Positions 11,297-23,378 of a DNA stretch of 64,000 bases are shown one piece after another (within the stretch, counting starts at the first letter, position 1; every line of letters starts with the position of its first letter). The DNA lies in NCBI GenBank assembly GCA_902702965.1, contig CACRXP010000029.1:231738-295737 (forward strand). Reading direction: 5' to 3'. The position numbers were made by a program, and so were the translations under genes. The stretch comes from Spirometra erinaceieuropaei. Taxonomy: Eukaryota > Platyhelminthes > Cestoda > Diphyllobothriidea > Diphyllobothriidae. The notes beneath the pieces were generated by a model. The model was not told the DNA's origin. It did not search any database and was given only the letters and a program-made list of their open reading frames with translations.

Positions 11297-12288
11297 AAGT
11301 AGGTGTGCTAATTCATGACCCATTAGCTGAAATTCTGAAAAGCGTTTTTGAATCGAAAAGATTACTTAAGTGGGATTGTAGTATTAACAACCATGCAGCA
11401 TAACCCCATAGTAATTAGGTTACTCCAGGATGTCAGCTTTTGAAAGAACTTCTATTTGGCCGCCTGAAAAAAATACACTCGGCAAAAAGGGCTACTTGAG
11501 TAGCATGACATTTTCTAATTGATTTTCGATGATCTTATGAATTCAATCATATTTCATGGAAAAAGGCCCAAAACGTTCATTGTGTTGCTCACTGGGCAAA
11601 AAATTACGTTTTCTTAGAATTCTATACTTAAAGGATGGGTATGATTCAGTCTTTAAAAGATTTCAATTATGAGGTCTTTTTAAACCGTGAAGTACGAGTC
11701 CATAAAACGTCGTGTGTCTGCATTTCGTAATGTCGATTGTAAAGTTTACAATATGGTTCAAATCTATTGATAGATTTTATAACCCGCTATACGAGCTCCT
11801 TTTAAGTACGTAGAGAAATGTGTGATTTTCCCTACTCGGAGAATATAAGGCTTGTAGACTGGAAACCCGGAATGCAGGTGTAACAGCATTTCGGGTGTAA
11901 AATTATTCGGGAATTAGAAAAGTTTTTTTAAAACCAAATAATGCCCCTCTTTCAAGTACAACATTGTAATAAAACATGCTTCTCCGCCCGATGAACAGAA
12001 GAATGAATATTCTTGTGCATTTTTTCCATGAAATATAGTTGACTTCATAAGGGCATCGAAAATCAACTATACAATGTCCTGCCATTTTGTAGTCCTTTTT
12101 GCCTAGCTTAGTTTTTTTCAGACGGGCAAATAGAAGTTCATGCAAAAGCCTGCATCCTGGAGTGACCGAATTGTTATTGGATTATGCTGCATTGTGGTTA
12201 ATATTACAATCCTGCTTAAGTAATCTTTCCGATTCGAAAACGCATTTCAGAATTTCGGTTAGACTTTCATGAGTTAGCACACCTACTG
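11297..12288. mobile_element. Palindromic MITE, copy 1
   Basis: The 992-bp element has ends (A)AGTAGGTGTGCTAA and TTAGCACACCTACTG, is flanked by TA on both sides, and its two halves are inverted copies over several hundred bases. It encodes nothing. TA target and terminal sequence agree with a Tc1/mariner origin. Confidence 0.8.
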
Positions 12289-12984
12289 TATGTTTTGAGC
12301 GTATAAGTGAACACTGTTTCCAATGCTGTTATTAATGACCATACATCGTGGGACATGTAGAGGAAATGTGGACTTAGAAACTACAAACAGTAATATATGC
12401 AGGAAAAACTAACTCCGAATGGGGGAATTGTGTTTACCAACAAAAAAGAATGTACAGATTGAAAGAACCAGAAAAGGAATGTTCTAGACTCACGTAAAGT
12501 AGAATCCTATCAAGTAGAGAGATAGTGTCCCGATGAGGAACTGGTTGAAGGGAGGCTCTAGGTTCCGCGATGATACGTTGAAGTCGGCTTTGAGGAGGAA
12601 GTCTCCGTCAGCACGGACGAATTGTTAAGAATATTGAGAGGTGACAAGCGCACGCCAAGAAATAACGACGTCAAACACACTCGAAACCAGAACACATGTT
12701 GACCGCCGTAGCGTAGTTAATGTGTGTTTTCGTTTAGTCAAACAAATGTACAGGCAGGTCAGGTGTACAAGAAAATGTAGTGAAACAAATCAAAAGTGTA
12801 CAAAAGCCTACAGACATTGTCGCGCCAATCATAATAATCGTGATGCCAACCATTAATAGATTATCGCACAAAGGGTGGCGTTAAAGATTAGTGAGGCAAC
12901 TGCTGAGTATATTACAACGTATGGGGTTGCGTTGCAGCTGCATTCCATCAATAAAGCGTCCTACACATACGCCCTCTCCATTTT

Positions 12985-13076
12985 GCTCCCGTTTCTGTTG
13001 ATGGGTCCCAGTGTGAATCGCAGACTTCAGGCGAATAATATTCGTGTTCCAGCGATCAGAGTTCCTTCATCTCACC
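12985..13076 (+). repeat. Penelope-like element 3' end fragment
   Basis: TTGATGGGTCCCAGTGTGAA, CTTCAGGCGAATAATATTCG and TGTTCCAGCGATC align with the family's 3' end. The ribozyme core is mutated. The preceding 12640-12985 may be the rest of the same tail but I could not align it. Confidence 0.5.
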
Positions 13077-13764
13077 TGCTTCTCAAGACTCACTTTTTCG
13101 GTTGCTGCTGCGGGAAACTTTCTCGTAGTTTCCTCTGATCCCTTTAAAATAATAGTGAAAAAATTCTTTTTTTCCTGCTACATGAGTATTAGAATCCTTT
13201 TTTATCTCGTGAACTAAAAAGAGCAGTTTATTCACTAGCCTGGATTTGAGTTGACTCCAGATTTTTGTTTCTGAAAGAGATCTTCTTGTAATATTGTAGT
13301 TAGCTTTGTATTGATCGGTGAAGGAAGATTAGACGATCTTATGTAGAATGAACTCCCTATCAGAATATACGGTAATAATAACAAATTAAAATTTCCGCTT
13401 TGCGTAACCGTTATGTTTAGACGGCCACCGTTTGCTAAAATTGCAAATGATGCATTCGGCTCCGAAGGTGTGCGAAAGTCGGAAGGTGCTCCTATTAATA
13501 ACTTACATCGAGCCGTTTGTTTCTGCAAGCAGTCATTAACGCCGAAGCAACTTACAGTAGTTCTGTTTTAATCAAAGAAAATTCTGCACAATGCGCAGCA
13601 AACCATTTACACGGAAGATAAAATCAGTCCAACGCATAATTACTGCATTTATTCAAACAGCGTACATATATCGATGGTGGCTGTATGCTCGAGTTTTTCT
13701 TACCAGTGCATCTCAGGCATTGATAATAGGTCTGTTCCCACGTCTGCAATGAGAAGCAAAACTG

Positions 13765-13838
13765 TGCCCCGGGAGAGGCTCGAACTCTCGACCTCCGCAT
13801 TATAAGTACGGCGCTCTATCCGACTAAGCTACCGGGGC
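13765..13838 (-). tRNA. tRNA-Ile (anticodon UAU)
   Basis: The minus strand folds into a complete cloverleaf: acceptor GCCCCGG paired with CCGGGGC, D stem GCTT/GAGC, anticodon stem CCGTA/TGCGG, T stem GAGAG/CTCTC with loop TTCGAGC, and discriminator A. The seven-base anticodon loop is CTTATAA, so the anticodon is UAU. There is no intron. TTTT follows within about five bases, a normal RNA polymerase III terminator. A and B boxes are internal. It appears intact and likely functional, although it sits in repeat-rich DNA and has a broken second copy nearby. Confidence 0.85.
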
Positions 13839-14116
13839 ACGACACTGTCGCTCTCACAATTGACACCTGAAATACAAAAAACCACAATGCACGTGTCGGC
13901 GCTTAAGGTTGAGCTGTGAGTCATGCAACATTGTATACTGCTGTCTACTGGCAGTTTGTGAACATTGTGCGATTAGCCCGCGGAAGCTAGCGGATTTCGG
14001 ACCGAGTGTGAAGAAGTTTGTCCCGAAGGAATTATTCAAGTAAGCAGACTAGTTGCCAAGGTGATTAAAAAGCTGAAATTTCAAAACTGGGGTATCTGCC
14101 AGAAAGTTTATGGGAA

Positions 14117-14148
14117 GCGGCGCTTTATCCGACTAAGCTACCGCGGCA
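14117..14148 (-). pseudogene. Truncated tRNA-Ile pseudogene (5' half)
   Basis: The minus strand repeats the acceptor 5' strand, D arm and start of the anticodon stem of the tRNA at 13765-13838 with a few changes, then similarity stops. Flanking DNA on the upstream side (to about 14330) also resembles 13839-14000, so this is a segmental duplicate and not a retroposed tRNA. Confidence 0.65.
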
Positions 14149-14777
14149 CGGCGCGACACCCACTTCATGTGCAAGAAATCCGCGTAGCACGTGTCTAGGG
14201 TCTTGGCTGGGCCGTTAGAAGGGTGAGTCAGGCAGCATTTTTACATTACCGACGCTTGTCGGCAACCCATAAATGCTGCGTAGTTAGCCTGCTCTAGCTG
14301 ATGGATTTCGGTCAAGATATTTTCATCAGCTTTACGAGTGACCCTATGAAGCTTCATACTGGAGGATTTACTCTAAGTTAACGCGTCGTCTTCTGAGGAG
14401 ACTGTTTGTTAAACGTTTACATGATGTCATCTGCCACGAAGGTGTATCAAAGCCGGAGAGAACTTCTGTTGATAAGTATTTTAACGCTGACTGTTGAAAG
14501 CTGATTTTAAACCCATAACCGGTCTTACTACATGCGTCCCCAAGTGCTTTGCTCCTGCAAACGGTCATAAACCTCGAAGCAACTGATAATATCTTCGTTT
14601 TAGTCAAACACATTTGAGAGTGATGCACACAAAACCTCATGCACAATTCTTACATTTGTTCAGCTAATTTATGTAGTCCAAAGACGTCTATACCCAAGCT
14701 TTTTTCTAATGCTTTACTGGAAGCGCATCCATGCGCTGTTTGTCGTCATTTCTATTTCTGAAGGTGAGGATGCAATC

Positions 14778-15060
14778 GTCTAAACAATAGGTTTATTCGC
14801 CCGGAGTTTCGTACTTGGACTCTAAACCATCATCAGACGCAGAATCAGACAAGAGCGATAAAAGCGTAGGGACTGCATTATTTATAGTGCGCATTTGTCT
14901 TAAAAGCACTCGACTGCCTTCAATAGCAGCTGCCGCAGTCATGGCCAGGAAGAATATACTTTTTGTTCTGGCGATCACATCTTCTTCGAACTTCTTCATC
15001 GAACCCATCTCTCTGCCTGTGTGAACACTTTCGCATTTGTTCACTAGTTTCATTGTTTAA
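14778..15060 (-). repeat. Penelope-like element 3' end fragment
   Basis: TTTATTCGCCCGGAGTTTCG and CCATCATCAGACGCAGA on the plus strand are the reverse complement of the family end, with GAAACTCC in place of GAAACGTC. The 15000-15060 side has no clear match. Confidence 0.5.
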
Positions 15061-15774
15061 TTGCTTTCCTGCTCCATTCTTCGCTTTTAATGGCATATGT
15101 TAACTGAAGTTACACACCGGCAATATGTCCTTGTTTGCGCTTCAGACTTTATAAAAGCACTTTCATATTTGTGCATTGCTTACTGGGAGTTTATCTACAT
15201 TTGCACGCTTTTCAAGGGTTGCCGAGTACTTAGGATTTCAAAGAGATAAATGCTCTCATATGATTGGCTTTACACGTTCCTTACCTTTTACGTAGGGCAT
15301 TCGAATTAAGTGTAGCTCATTCTCTTGGGAGACAATTCAACTCTTGTTAATCCAGTCCGGTGACCAACTACCATCTTAGGACATTTTGGCGGTCATATGC
15401 CACACGAATTGCCTGTAAGGATAAAAAGTCAAAAAACGTGATTGTGAGCTGGAAGTGAGGTGGTATGATATGTGCTGCTACGTCACCTCTTAACTCCATA
15501 AGGTTATTAATTTGCCTGTAATAGCGCACGGGTGACAGACAGAGGGAACAGGAATCACAACGGCCTGCGAGAAACTAAAAGGCTATACATTTAATGGCAT
15601 CTCAGCCAACCGTGGGGTTGATCTCCCATAGGCCTACGAGGGCCATAGTTACCACTTAGGTGAGAAAGGAGAGACAGTCGAAATGCAATCAAGAAAACCA
15701 ATCAGAGTCGAGCATGGAGACCTAATTAGCCGATAGAAGCAAGCAGACGAACTCCAGAAAGCGGTTTAGAAGAA

Positions 15775-16590
15775 GAAAATGCGAGCAATGGAACCAGGAA
15801 TTTAGTGGCCTGATAATTCAGACTCCCACTCGAACCCATCATCAGAGACAATCGCAGATAAGGGTGATCGTGGCACAAGGAATGCAGTATATTTAGCACG
15901 TGGCTGCTGTGGGACCATATGCCTACAGTAATTAACAGCTCTCGCAATCATCGCTGGGGTCATAATTGATGCGGTGGTGGCTTGTCGATCCGAGTCCGAG
16001 TCGTTAATTGCCGTGATGTCGTCATCCGTGCTGGATGCTGGTGTGACGATTGCTCGGCAAACTGGCTCACTGTCACCGTGATGATTGCTCACCCGCGCCC
16101 TCCCCACGTGACTGATTCTCCTGCCCAGGGAAAATCGCAATACGGAATAGGGCACCGGGAGGTCATTGTGCTTGTTGATGGATTGCGGGCCTGAGAACCA
16201 TGACTCGAGCAGCTCGCGGCTCACGCGGTTGTCACCCCTTGCGAGGATTTCGGCCTCTTGAAATTTGAAAATATGGCCGGTCCCGTCGAGTGTGCCGCCA
16301 CCTGAGAGTTAGCGTCTTCCCGCCTCACTGCTGCTGCGTGCTCGGTAATTCGCGTACGGAGTAATCTCCCAGTTTCTCCGACATAATTGCTTTGTCCGCA
16401 ACTACACCAGATCCGGTAAATGAATCCAGACGTGTCCTGCCGTGGCAGCGGGTCTTTTGGCCTCATGACTTGGCGCCTAATGGTTGCTTCCGGCCTGTGT
16501 GCAACCCCAACTCCAAGTGGAGTGAGAAGACGACTGACGGCTTCCGAGACGTTCTTCACGTACGGAAGAGCCCGCCAAAGTTTGGGGCCC
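15775..16590 (-). pseudogene. Penelope-like element, GIY-YIG endonuclease region and 3' end
   Basis: From 16590 leftwards the frame reads LWRALPYVKNVSEAVSRLL, LGVGVAHRPEATIRRQVM, then the nuclease core FIYRIWCSCGQSNYVGETG with LRTRITEHAAAVRR. A one-base deletion near 16255 shifts the frame. The next frame (16224-15802) resumes SRELLESWFSGPQSINKHND and runs through the C-terminal tail. The 3' end reaches about 15775 with a mutated ribozyme-like motif. The endonuclease core itself is uninterrupted, but the frameshift and the absence of an RT make the copy dead. Confidence 0.78.
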
Positions 16591-16594
16591 CAAC

Positions 16595-16740
16595 CCTGGT
16601 AACCGTGTCTAATAAATACTGCACTCCTTTTTCCACTATTACCCTTACCTGCGATTGCCTTTGATGATGGGTTGAAATAAGAATCCCAAACGTCAGGCCA
16701 ACAAGTTTCTTGTTCCATTGATCGTATCTCCGTTTTCTGA
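16595..16740 (+). repeat. Inverted 3' end of a Penelope-like element
   Basis: AATAAATACTGCACTCCTTT, TTTGATGATGGGTTGAAATA and ACGTCAGGCCAACAAG followed by TTCCATTGATCGTATCTCC match the family's end in the plus orientation. It directly abuts the opposite-facing copy at 15775-16590. Confidence 0.65.
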
Positions 16741-16744
16741 CCTA

Positions 16745-19700
16745 ATTAGCGTCTTTATATTTCCCGTCATCGATGCACAGAAGAACAGGAAATTACAACG
16801 CCTCCAGCGTGAGAATTACTGCATGCAACTCTGCGGATTTTTCTACAAGAGATATCTTGCTCCACCCAATTTGATTAACGAGTGAATAACGGCATATATC
16901 CACAAAATACTTATAATTTCGAAAGTAGAATTGATTTTGGGCCGTCAAATTTTGGTGTAAATGTGACTTAAAAAGGGAAAACACCGGTTGCTGAGTCGGA
17001 CTTCTTGTAGTCGTGTAAGTCAACAGCAGAATACCGTTGGAGCACGCGTCTGGGCTCTTCGTTAGTACCTGTTTTATGAAGTATGATAAATATTGCGACA
17101 GGGGTTAAATATGACAGAGAATGAAGCTGAATAAAGACGCCGAAAAAACTTCTTAGGGAAACGGAGTGATAGTTTTTAGATGATGCATCCGGTCAATTCC
17201 AGACGCCTGGAAAATTCGCATATTTCCTGCAAAAGCTTGTCTTTACAAGAAATTAATGATATTAGCCTGCATACAAAAAACACAATATTATGTGTCTTTT
17301 GCGTTCTAAATGTGAGAGACTGGCTTTATTCAATGAATAGTCTGTCTACCACAAGCTCTTCGTGGTGGCCATCGATGCTCTTCAGTGTTGATTACTCTCT
17401 TTTGAGTCGGCCTACAAGAGTGCATAAAACCGCCAACTTTGGAAAGTGATTTCCCTGCGGACGAACTAGGCGATTTCCAAATCGCTGAGAGGCACAAATT
17501 GCAATTGCCTGCTGATTGCTTTTCCTTATCACATACAACAAAGGGAAAATGCCCATCTTACCTGAGGTAGGTGTTTGTATTCCAAAGTTTCTCACTCGCA
17601 AGGACAACTGAAGAATGGGTAATTTAATTATTTTTTCGCCCCTCACTGCTTGTACCGAGTGAGCGTTAAATCGCCGGAGAGATCACACCCACAGCGGTGT
17701 GTGTGGGGCCGAGAGACTGATACATCTGATTGGTCGCCTCCAGACGAATTTTCAGAAATATTCGCCAGACGCCAAGCGCGCGTGCACACTCGGGCCTTTA
17801 TAAGTAACAGGTCTGGCGACGGTGGCGAATTTTTGCTCGCTTGTATCTCCTGTGAGAACGGCCTCCCACAAGCAGTCGTCTCGCTCAAACGCCGACGCCG
17901 CCGCCCCTAGGAGCATCCGCCGTCTGCAGACTGACAAACGAGTGTCGCCCAGTGGCCTTCCGGCGACTCAGCTGTACTTTTTGGTGGCAGTTCTGATCTC
18001 CACCGCGATTGTGAATTTATTGTTTGATAGGCAGCTGATTGCAACCAGAAGAAACCGTTCGAGTCTTCTTACTCCTTCCCCACCCCTCAGTAACCACATC
18101 TAAGGAATGAAGGTGAACTCTAAAACAGCCGGCAGCCTTGGCAATGTACGGGCTCAATTGGTCCAGCTCTAAACAGTCGACACTGGCTCCTTCAGTGCCG
18201 TTTGCGGCGCGCTGAATCCGATGGACTTTTATGCCAAACAGGTGCCGGTTCAACTGTGCGCGAGTGAAAAGCGGTCACCTTCTGGGTGGCGATTAATCCC
18301 ACAACGTGTGCCTCATTCAGTCCAAAGGTTCGTCTAACTTTTGATGTAGACGGCTGGTGCTAGAATTCGTGTGCTAGGTGACGGACTCTTCGATTTTGTA
18401 GAGATCAGACGGTTAGTGTCTACTTTAAGCTACTATAGTCTAGCAGTAGGGAATAAGTGTGTTGCATTATCAGCTATTTTCGTTAGAGCCGAAGCAAATG
18501 GTTTTTAAAAACGGTGAGGTATAACTTCTGCGAATATCTTCTCATTTGCAGCAGTTTTCGTTCGTTTCAATGCGATCTAGTACCTGCGCTGTTTTATTTC
18601 ATTGACATAACCTACTCCCTTTCATGACTATTCGCTAATACATTTACTCCATGCAAATTAAAAGTCACCTTAAGAGCATTATAAACGCTCGCCAAATGTT
18701 GAGGTTTAGGGCAGCGAACAACAGGGAGCATTTCGAAAGTGGTCGGATGGGTCAAACTGTCGGCGACATTAAAATGAACATAGTGCACCTTTAAATATTG
18801 CACAAGAAAGCGTATGCGCAAACTGGGTGCTAAGGTTATTTAAGTATCTTACGGCAGTCATATTAATTTCGGTTTTAGTATTCTGGTTTTCAAAGTCTGT
18901 TTTATGCATCTCACAGAAGGCCTACTTCTCTGAAGTGTCAAAAACTAACAAATTTATACCACGTTGTGTCGTTTATGCTTGCAGATAGGGCTCAAAAATA
19001 AATTTCCTTTTAGTTTTATGCCTATGGACTTCCTTTTAAACCCATCTCTTCTGTATTTTAAGTCGCTTAACCTGTATTGCGCAAATTTTCCCTATTCTAA
19101 ATTATTTTTTTCCCGAGCATAGAAATATTTGGCACGATGAGCGGGAATGTTGGTGACTTATTTCAGAATACCCTTTTGCAGCTTGGTCGAAATCAGTATT
19201 ACGCACCTCCTGCCGTAGTGAAAATCACTGTCCGCGACAAAACGGACTTTGCCGAAATGATCTATGAGGGCTAATGTTCACCTAGTGCGATATTTCTGTT
19301 TGCTGCCCGACATTTGTAAAGGGCCAAAAGTGTCTGCGTTGCCTGGGTGCAGAATTTATGTCCGCCGTGGCACTGCGTCGGCGTCTTCAGCCAAACCAGA
19401 CTGCAGTTATCTTGACGATCAAGTAGCGAGAGCCTGATTGCGGCAGTGCCCATTCAAATCTAACTCGGTCTCCGGACTGGACGATGCAGTTCTATGCAGC
19501 TGCCGAAAATCAATAAAGACTGCTCATTTGCCTGTGGATAGGCATTTCAGGTTAACTCCTGTTACGACGGAAGTTCTGGCACGTTCTGGGTCTCTACATA
19601 TCCAGGTATTGTGCCAAAAAATTTCAGAATGCAATAGGCCTAGCGAAGGAAAGAAAGAGTAGGCGTAGAAGAACACGAAGTTACAATGACATACAAATTA

Positions 19701-20198
19701 TAATTTGACAACTGACAACAGCGTTGGCCGAGGCCAGCTGTTCTTTCTCTGATAAAAATGAAGGAGGAGGAGGAAGAAGAAGAGGAGAAGGAAGTAGCGC
19801 CATCCGAAATCTTCCCTTTATGACCTTGCGGACTCAGACAGAATTTTATCTTTTTCTCTCGAACTTGCCACAACCGGCTGGTTACTTACTCGCAAAAGTC
19901 ATTCACATACTAAAGCAGGTTCAGCCGCTCCGCCTGTCCCGTCGTGATGTCTCGACCGCGACCGCCGACATTACGGCGTAGTATGCGGTGACTCTCGATG
20001 TCAGTAGTCCCGCCGATCGCACTTGCAATAGCTATTGCCGTCACTTCACTCTGCGCACCCATGCTGCCATTCCTGCCTGCATACCACCTGTTCTGATCTC
20101 TGCAGCCAAATCAGCTAAAGCCTACCCAGGAGGGATTCATTAAACGGCAGCGAGTCTCTGGATATTGAGCGCATATGCAAAACCTGGACGACCTCTCA
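16745..20198. other. Intergenic, no gene recognised; possible promoter-like GC-rich block
   Basis: 17640-18010 is GC-rich and contains TTTATAAG at 17797-17804 followed by CCTCCCACAAGC and short frames rich in Arg. It could be an LTR or a promoter, but I found no matching second copy, target duplication or downstream gene. Confidence 0.35.
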
Positions 20199-20522
20199 GT
20201 AAGATGTGGTTATGTAGCTCCACTTGATGGAACTAATACTTTTGGGGTTGGAGCTAGGGGCTAAGGTTGGGAGTTAGGGTTGGGGGTTATGATTAGGGGT
20301 TAGATTTCGGGGTTAGATTTAGAGGTTAGGGTGACTTTTTCTCAACCACTGAAAGTACAACCGCGAATACCCAATAGCTTCTCTTTTGTATACAACTACT
20401 TAACCTCGTCACCCGTGCGTTCCCCGGCCCCACCTGTAAAAACCTCTGCTACCACCGGTCCCGTATTAAGGGTGACTGGGGTTTGTTCACTTCAGGTGGG
20501 ACTACTTAACCACATCTGACCT
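20199..20522 (+). mobile_element. MITE with TTAGGG-like interior, copy 1
   Basis: Ends GTAAGATGTGGTTATGTAGC and CTACTTAACCACATCTGACC are inverted copies. The interior at 20246-20332 is a run of degenerate GGGTTAG units. It encodes nothing. Confidence 0.7.
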
Positions 20523-20689
20523 TATGATCGGCTGAATGAAGGTTAAATGAGACCGAAACAGTACTTTATAAACCTATTCGCATTCTTTGTCGTCATTCCT
20601 CGCCACACGTATGTGTATATATAACGTAACCAGTTCACTAAGGGCGCATCAGGCCAGATGCAGACGGATGTTTCACGGTCGTTACATAG

Positions 20690-21468
20690 CCAACTCTGCC
20701 CGACCTCTCTTGCATAACGCGGTCTTTCCTCGCCCAGTAGTACTTGAAAACGTGGTGGCAATCCGGCGGGTAGTCGTGTCCCCTTCGGTTCCCCTGATCT
20801 CTAGGATGTTTCATCACTTCCGCTCACTGTCCCGTTCATTCATGCCTGTTTGGCGGTGTCTCCGAAGTAAATATTATAGCCACAACTGCATCAAGTCCGA
20901 TGGATATAGTGTGTCGTAGTGTGTAGTGTAGCCGTAGTGTGACGCAGTCTGTCAAATCCCGTGCCATAAGTGTCCTTGCCACTACATAGGCCAAACAGGA
21001 CGACGTCTCAGCTCAAAAATACTTGAGCAGAAACGGGCTGTTCGAAGGGGCGACCCACTATCTCAAGTCGCCACTCACACGCTGGAGGAAGGCCATGAGT
21101 TCGACTTCGTCGGCACGCGGATATCAGCGTGAGCCGGCAACAAGACGGGGCGAGAACTGTTGGAGCCGCGGGTGTCGGACACCAATTCTATCAATATACA
21201 CATTGATTTGCCTGCGTGTTATCACGCACTCCCCCACGCAGCCAGGTGGCGCAGCTCACATCGCTGCGAAGTACAAACGGCGTCACCACGCCGCGGGACC
21301 ATTGTAGACCAGGCGGCACAAACCAGACCTAACCACGAACGTAGTCCCCCCTCGCACGGAACAACGATATAAATGTTCACACGTTGCTGCACTCTAGCAG
21401 TCTCTGATGATGAACTCCAGTTCGAGTTCGGAAGTTCAGGCCAATAAATCTATCGTCCCAGTAATCGT
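20690..21468 (+). pseudogene. Penelope-like element of another subfamily, GIY-YIG part and 3' end
   Basis: The plus strand gives HYIGQTGRRLSSKILEQKRA, then VRRGDPLSQVATHTLEEGHE and, in a different frame, GRELLEPRVSDTNSINIHID and LPACYHALP, the nuclease YIG half and the following conserved region. Stops and shifts are present. At 21402-21445 CTCTGATGATGAACTCC, a perfect six-base stem (GAACTC/GAGTTC) and TTCAGGCCAATAAA resemble the family's ribozyme-like tail with the GAAACGTC box changed. The element is split at its extreme end by the Tc1 transposon. Confidence 0.65.
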
Positions 21469-21469
21469 A

Positions 21470-23378
21470 CAGTACCTGTGCTAACTCATGAAATGTCACG
21501 AATTAACACAGGTTAACGCCTTTAACGCAAAATCGGTAAACACTACGGCTCCCACAGTCTGATAGCGGAAAATAAACGATGTGCCAAAGAAATAAAGCAA
21601 AGTTTGGTTAAGAAAATATTATTTACTGAGATAAAAATAAATAATTTTCGACAAAAGTCACATTTTCGAGAAACGCCTATATTACAACCAAGTTAATAAA
21701 GGCTACGTATGAGGACGTATAAAGGAGGAGGGCGCATAAAAGGTCAAAAATAATTAAGGACAGAAACAGATAAAAAAATTAGTACTTTGTAGATTGTCCA
21801 TTCGAATTAATAACAGCAGAAAGTCTGTCCGACATAGACATGACAAGGTTATCTATGGTGGATTGTAAAATGTAATTATTGAGTATGAAATCCAATTTTT
21901 CCTGCATTGAAAGAGTCTTCTTAGCTTTGTGCCAATTTCTTTTGACTATTCCAAAAAGATTTTCGATTGGATTAAGGTCGGGACTGTTGGCCGGGATGAA
22001 AATGGATTGGAGGCCAATTGCGGAGAGCGTGGTTGTTGTCTAAAATGTTAGATTATGTTTGCAAGCGGCATCAAATTCGTACCTCTTTAGAGCGGTGGAC
22101 AGGTGCATTGTCCTGCAAAATTACAGTATCCATTCGGCGCCGACTTATGCCGTTGTAGCCGAAAGCATCCTTGACAATTGCAATGAACACCTTGCTGTTG
22201 ATGGTGTCGGATGTTGACCGCCAGACAGGCCGCTCACCGAATTTAATCGCCATCCAAACCATCATCCGCCGACAGTTCTTGAATGTTGCCGTCGGTGTAG
22301 TATGTTCTCTTGGGAAGTTCTTTCCACATATGACAGTTTGGAGCGACTTCGTAGGCTTGTCTAAAAATAGAACCTCATCGCAGAAGAAAATGCTCTTCCA
22401 AAATGAAGATCTGTATTCAATATAATTCTTAGCAAATAAAAGCCGTTCTCTAATTAGTTTTCTACTTAAATATGGCTTAATCATGGCCTTCCGCCGCTGC
22501 AGTTCAAATTCCTTCATCCTTTTTCTAATGATGTTCATAGAAAACATCGGCAGATGTTCCCGCTGAATGGCCTCAATGGGCATGTAATGAAACTTTTTTA
22601 ATGTACGACGAATAAAATCGTCGTCTTGCTTACTTGTGGACCGTTTTGGCCCCCCTATCTAATTTCTAGGAACAGTTTTATCATTAATAATGCGCCACAG
22701 AGTGACCTTGCTAATATTGAAAATATTAGCTAACGACTCACGCGGGATTCCTTCCGCCGCTAATTTTCGAATGCGCTGGAAGTCAACTTCGGATAAGTAT
22801 TGTTTAGACATGGTTATCGTTTGGCGTGGCAGAGCAAAGTGACGGCATGTCGCGCGAACTCAATATATATTCGTTTACGACACGCATTTTCAGTCTGGTA
22901 AAACAATCACACTGATAAACTTTTTTATTTCGGTATTTTGAAACATAAAACTTTGCGAATTTGTAAAATAGAATTTTTAGATAAAGAATCGCACGTTATT
23001 TCCTGAACACAATAAGAAATAATTTATCTGCATTTCCCTGATTTTGTTGATATTGAAATTTAATTTTTTCTTTTTGTTCGAAAGTTTATCAAAAAATTTC
23101 GTCCTTTTATTAATCTTCTTAAAGAGATTAATAAGGTTACACAAAGAATTTCCATCCGAAAGCTTTAATAGCGTAGGAAACTGCTTGAATATCAGGAATC
23201 CTCCGATTTCGCCTTAATCCGACCCGTTTTCTATACAGATCCGTATCAAACTTTCCTTCAGAAAACGGTCTTTTCGTCCTTATTTCAACTAAATAAACAC
23301 AAATAACGACACCAAAAATACGCTACATTGTCCACTATAATTTTGACCTCGGCATTTCATGAGTTAGCACAGGTACTG
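21470..23378 (-). mobile_element. Tc1-like DNA transposon
   Basis: The 1909-bp element has inverted ends CAGTACCTGTGCTAACTCAT (plus GAAATG) at both sides and TA duplications at 21468-21469 and 23379-23380. It carries one transposase pseudogene on the minus strand. It is inserted into the tail of the Penelope-like copy at 20690-21468, whose last bases resume at 23381 (CCTTCGTCTTC). Its ends differ from those of the palindromic MITEs by only a few bases. Confidence 0.9.
21779..22811 (-). pseudogene. Tc1/mariner-type transposase, broken
   Basis: Cut-and-paste transposase acting on the inverted ends of its own element. The start is ATG at 22811. The first about 50 residues form a helix-turn-helix domain (SKQYLSEVDFQRIRKLA, then SLANIFNISKVTLWRI). 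One in-frame TAG interrupts just before the GGPKRS linker. The central frame (22583-22071) has a DDE core: CDEVLF (first Asp), then VILQDNAPVHRSKEV (second Asp). A frameshift near 22070 and another stop precede SPDLNPIENLFGIVKRNWH (Glu), which ends at 21779. The second Asp and the Glu are about 48 codons apart, longer than the 34 of Tc1; an insertion or a distinct subfamily could explain it. At least three lesions make it inactive. Confidence 0.85.

Larger units (their letters stand above)
13430..14640 (+). repeat. Old segmental duplication around the tRNA-Ile gene
   Basis: The order is A (13430-13620), B with the tRNA (13766-14000), B' with the broken tRNA (14117-14330), A' (14390-14640), all in one orientation. 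A and A' share TGCAAGCAGTCATTAACGCC-type sequence with many changes; B and B' share the tRNA and its upstream flank. Confidence 0.5.

Noticed and set aside
17640..18010. Possible LTR or promoter with TTTATAAG
   Set aside because: No paired LTR, target duplication or downstream coding region was found.
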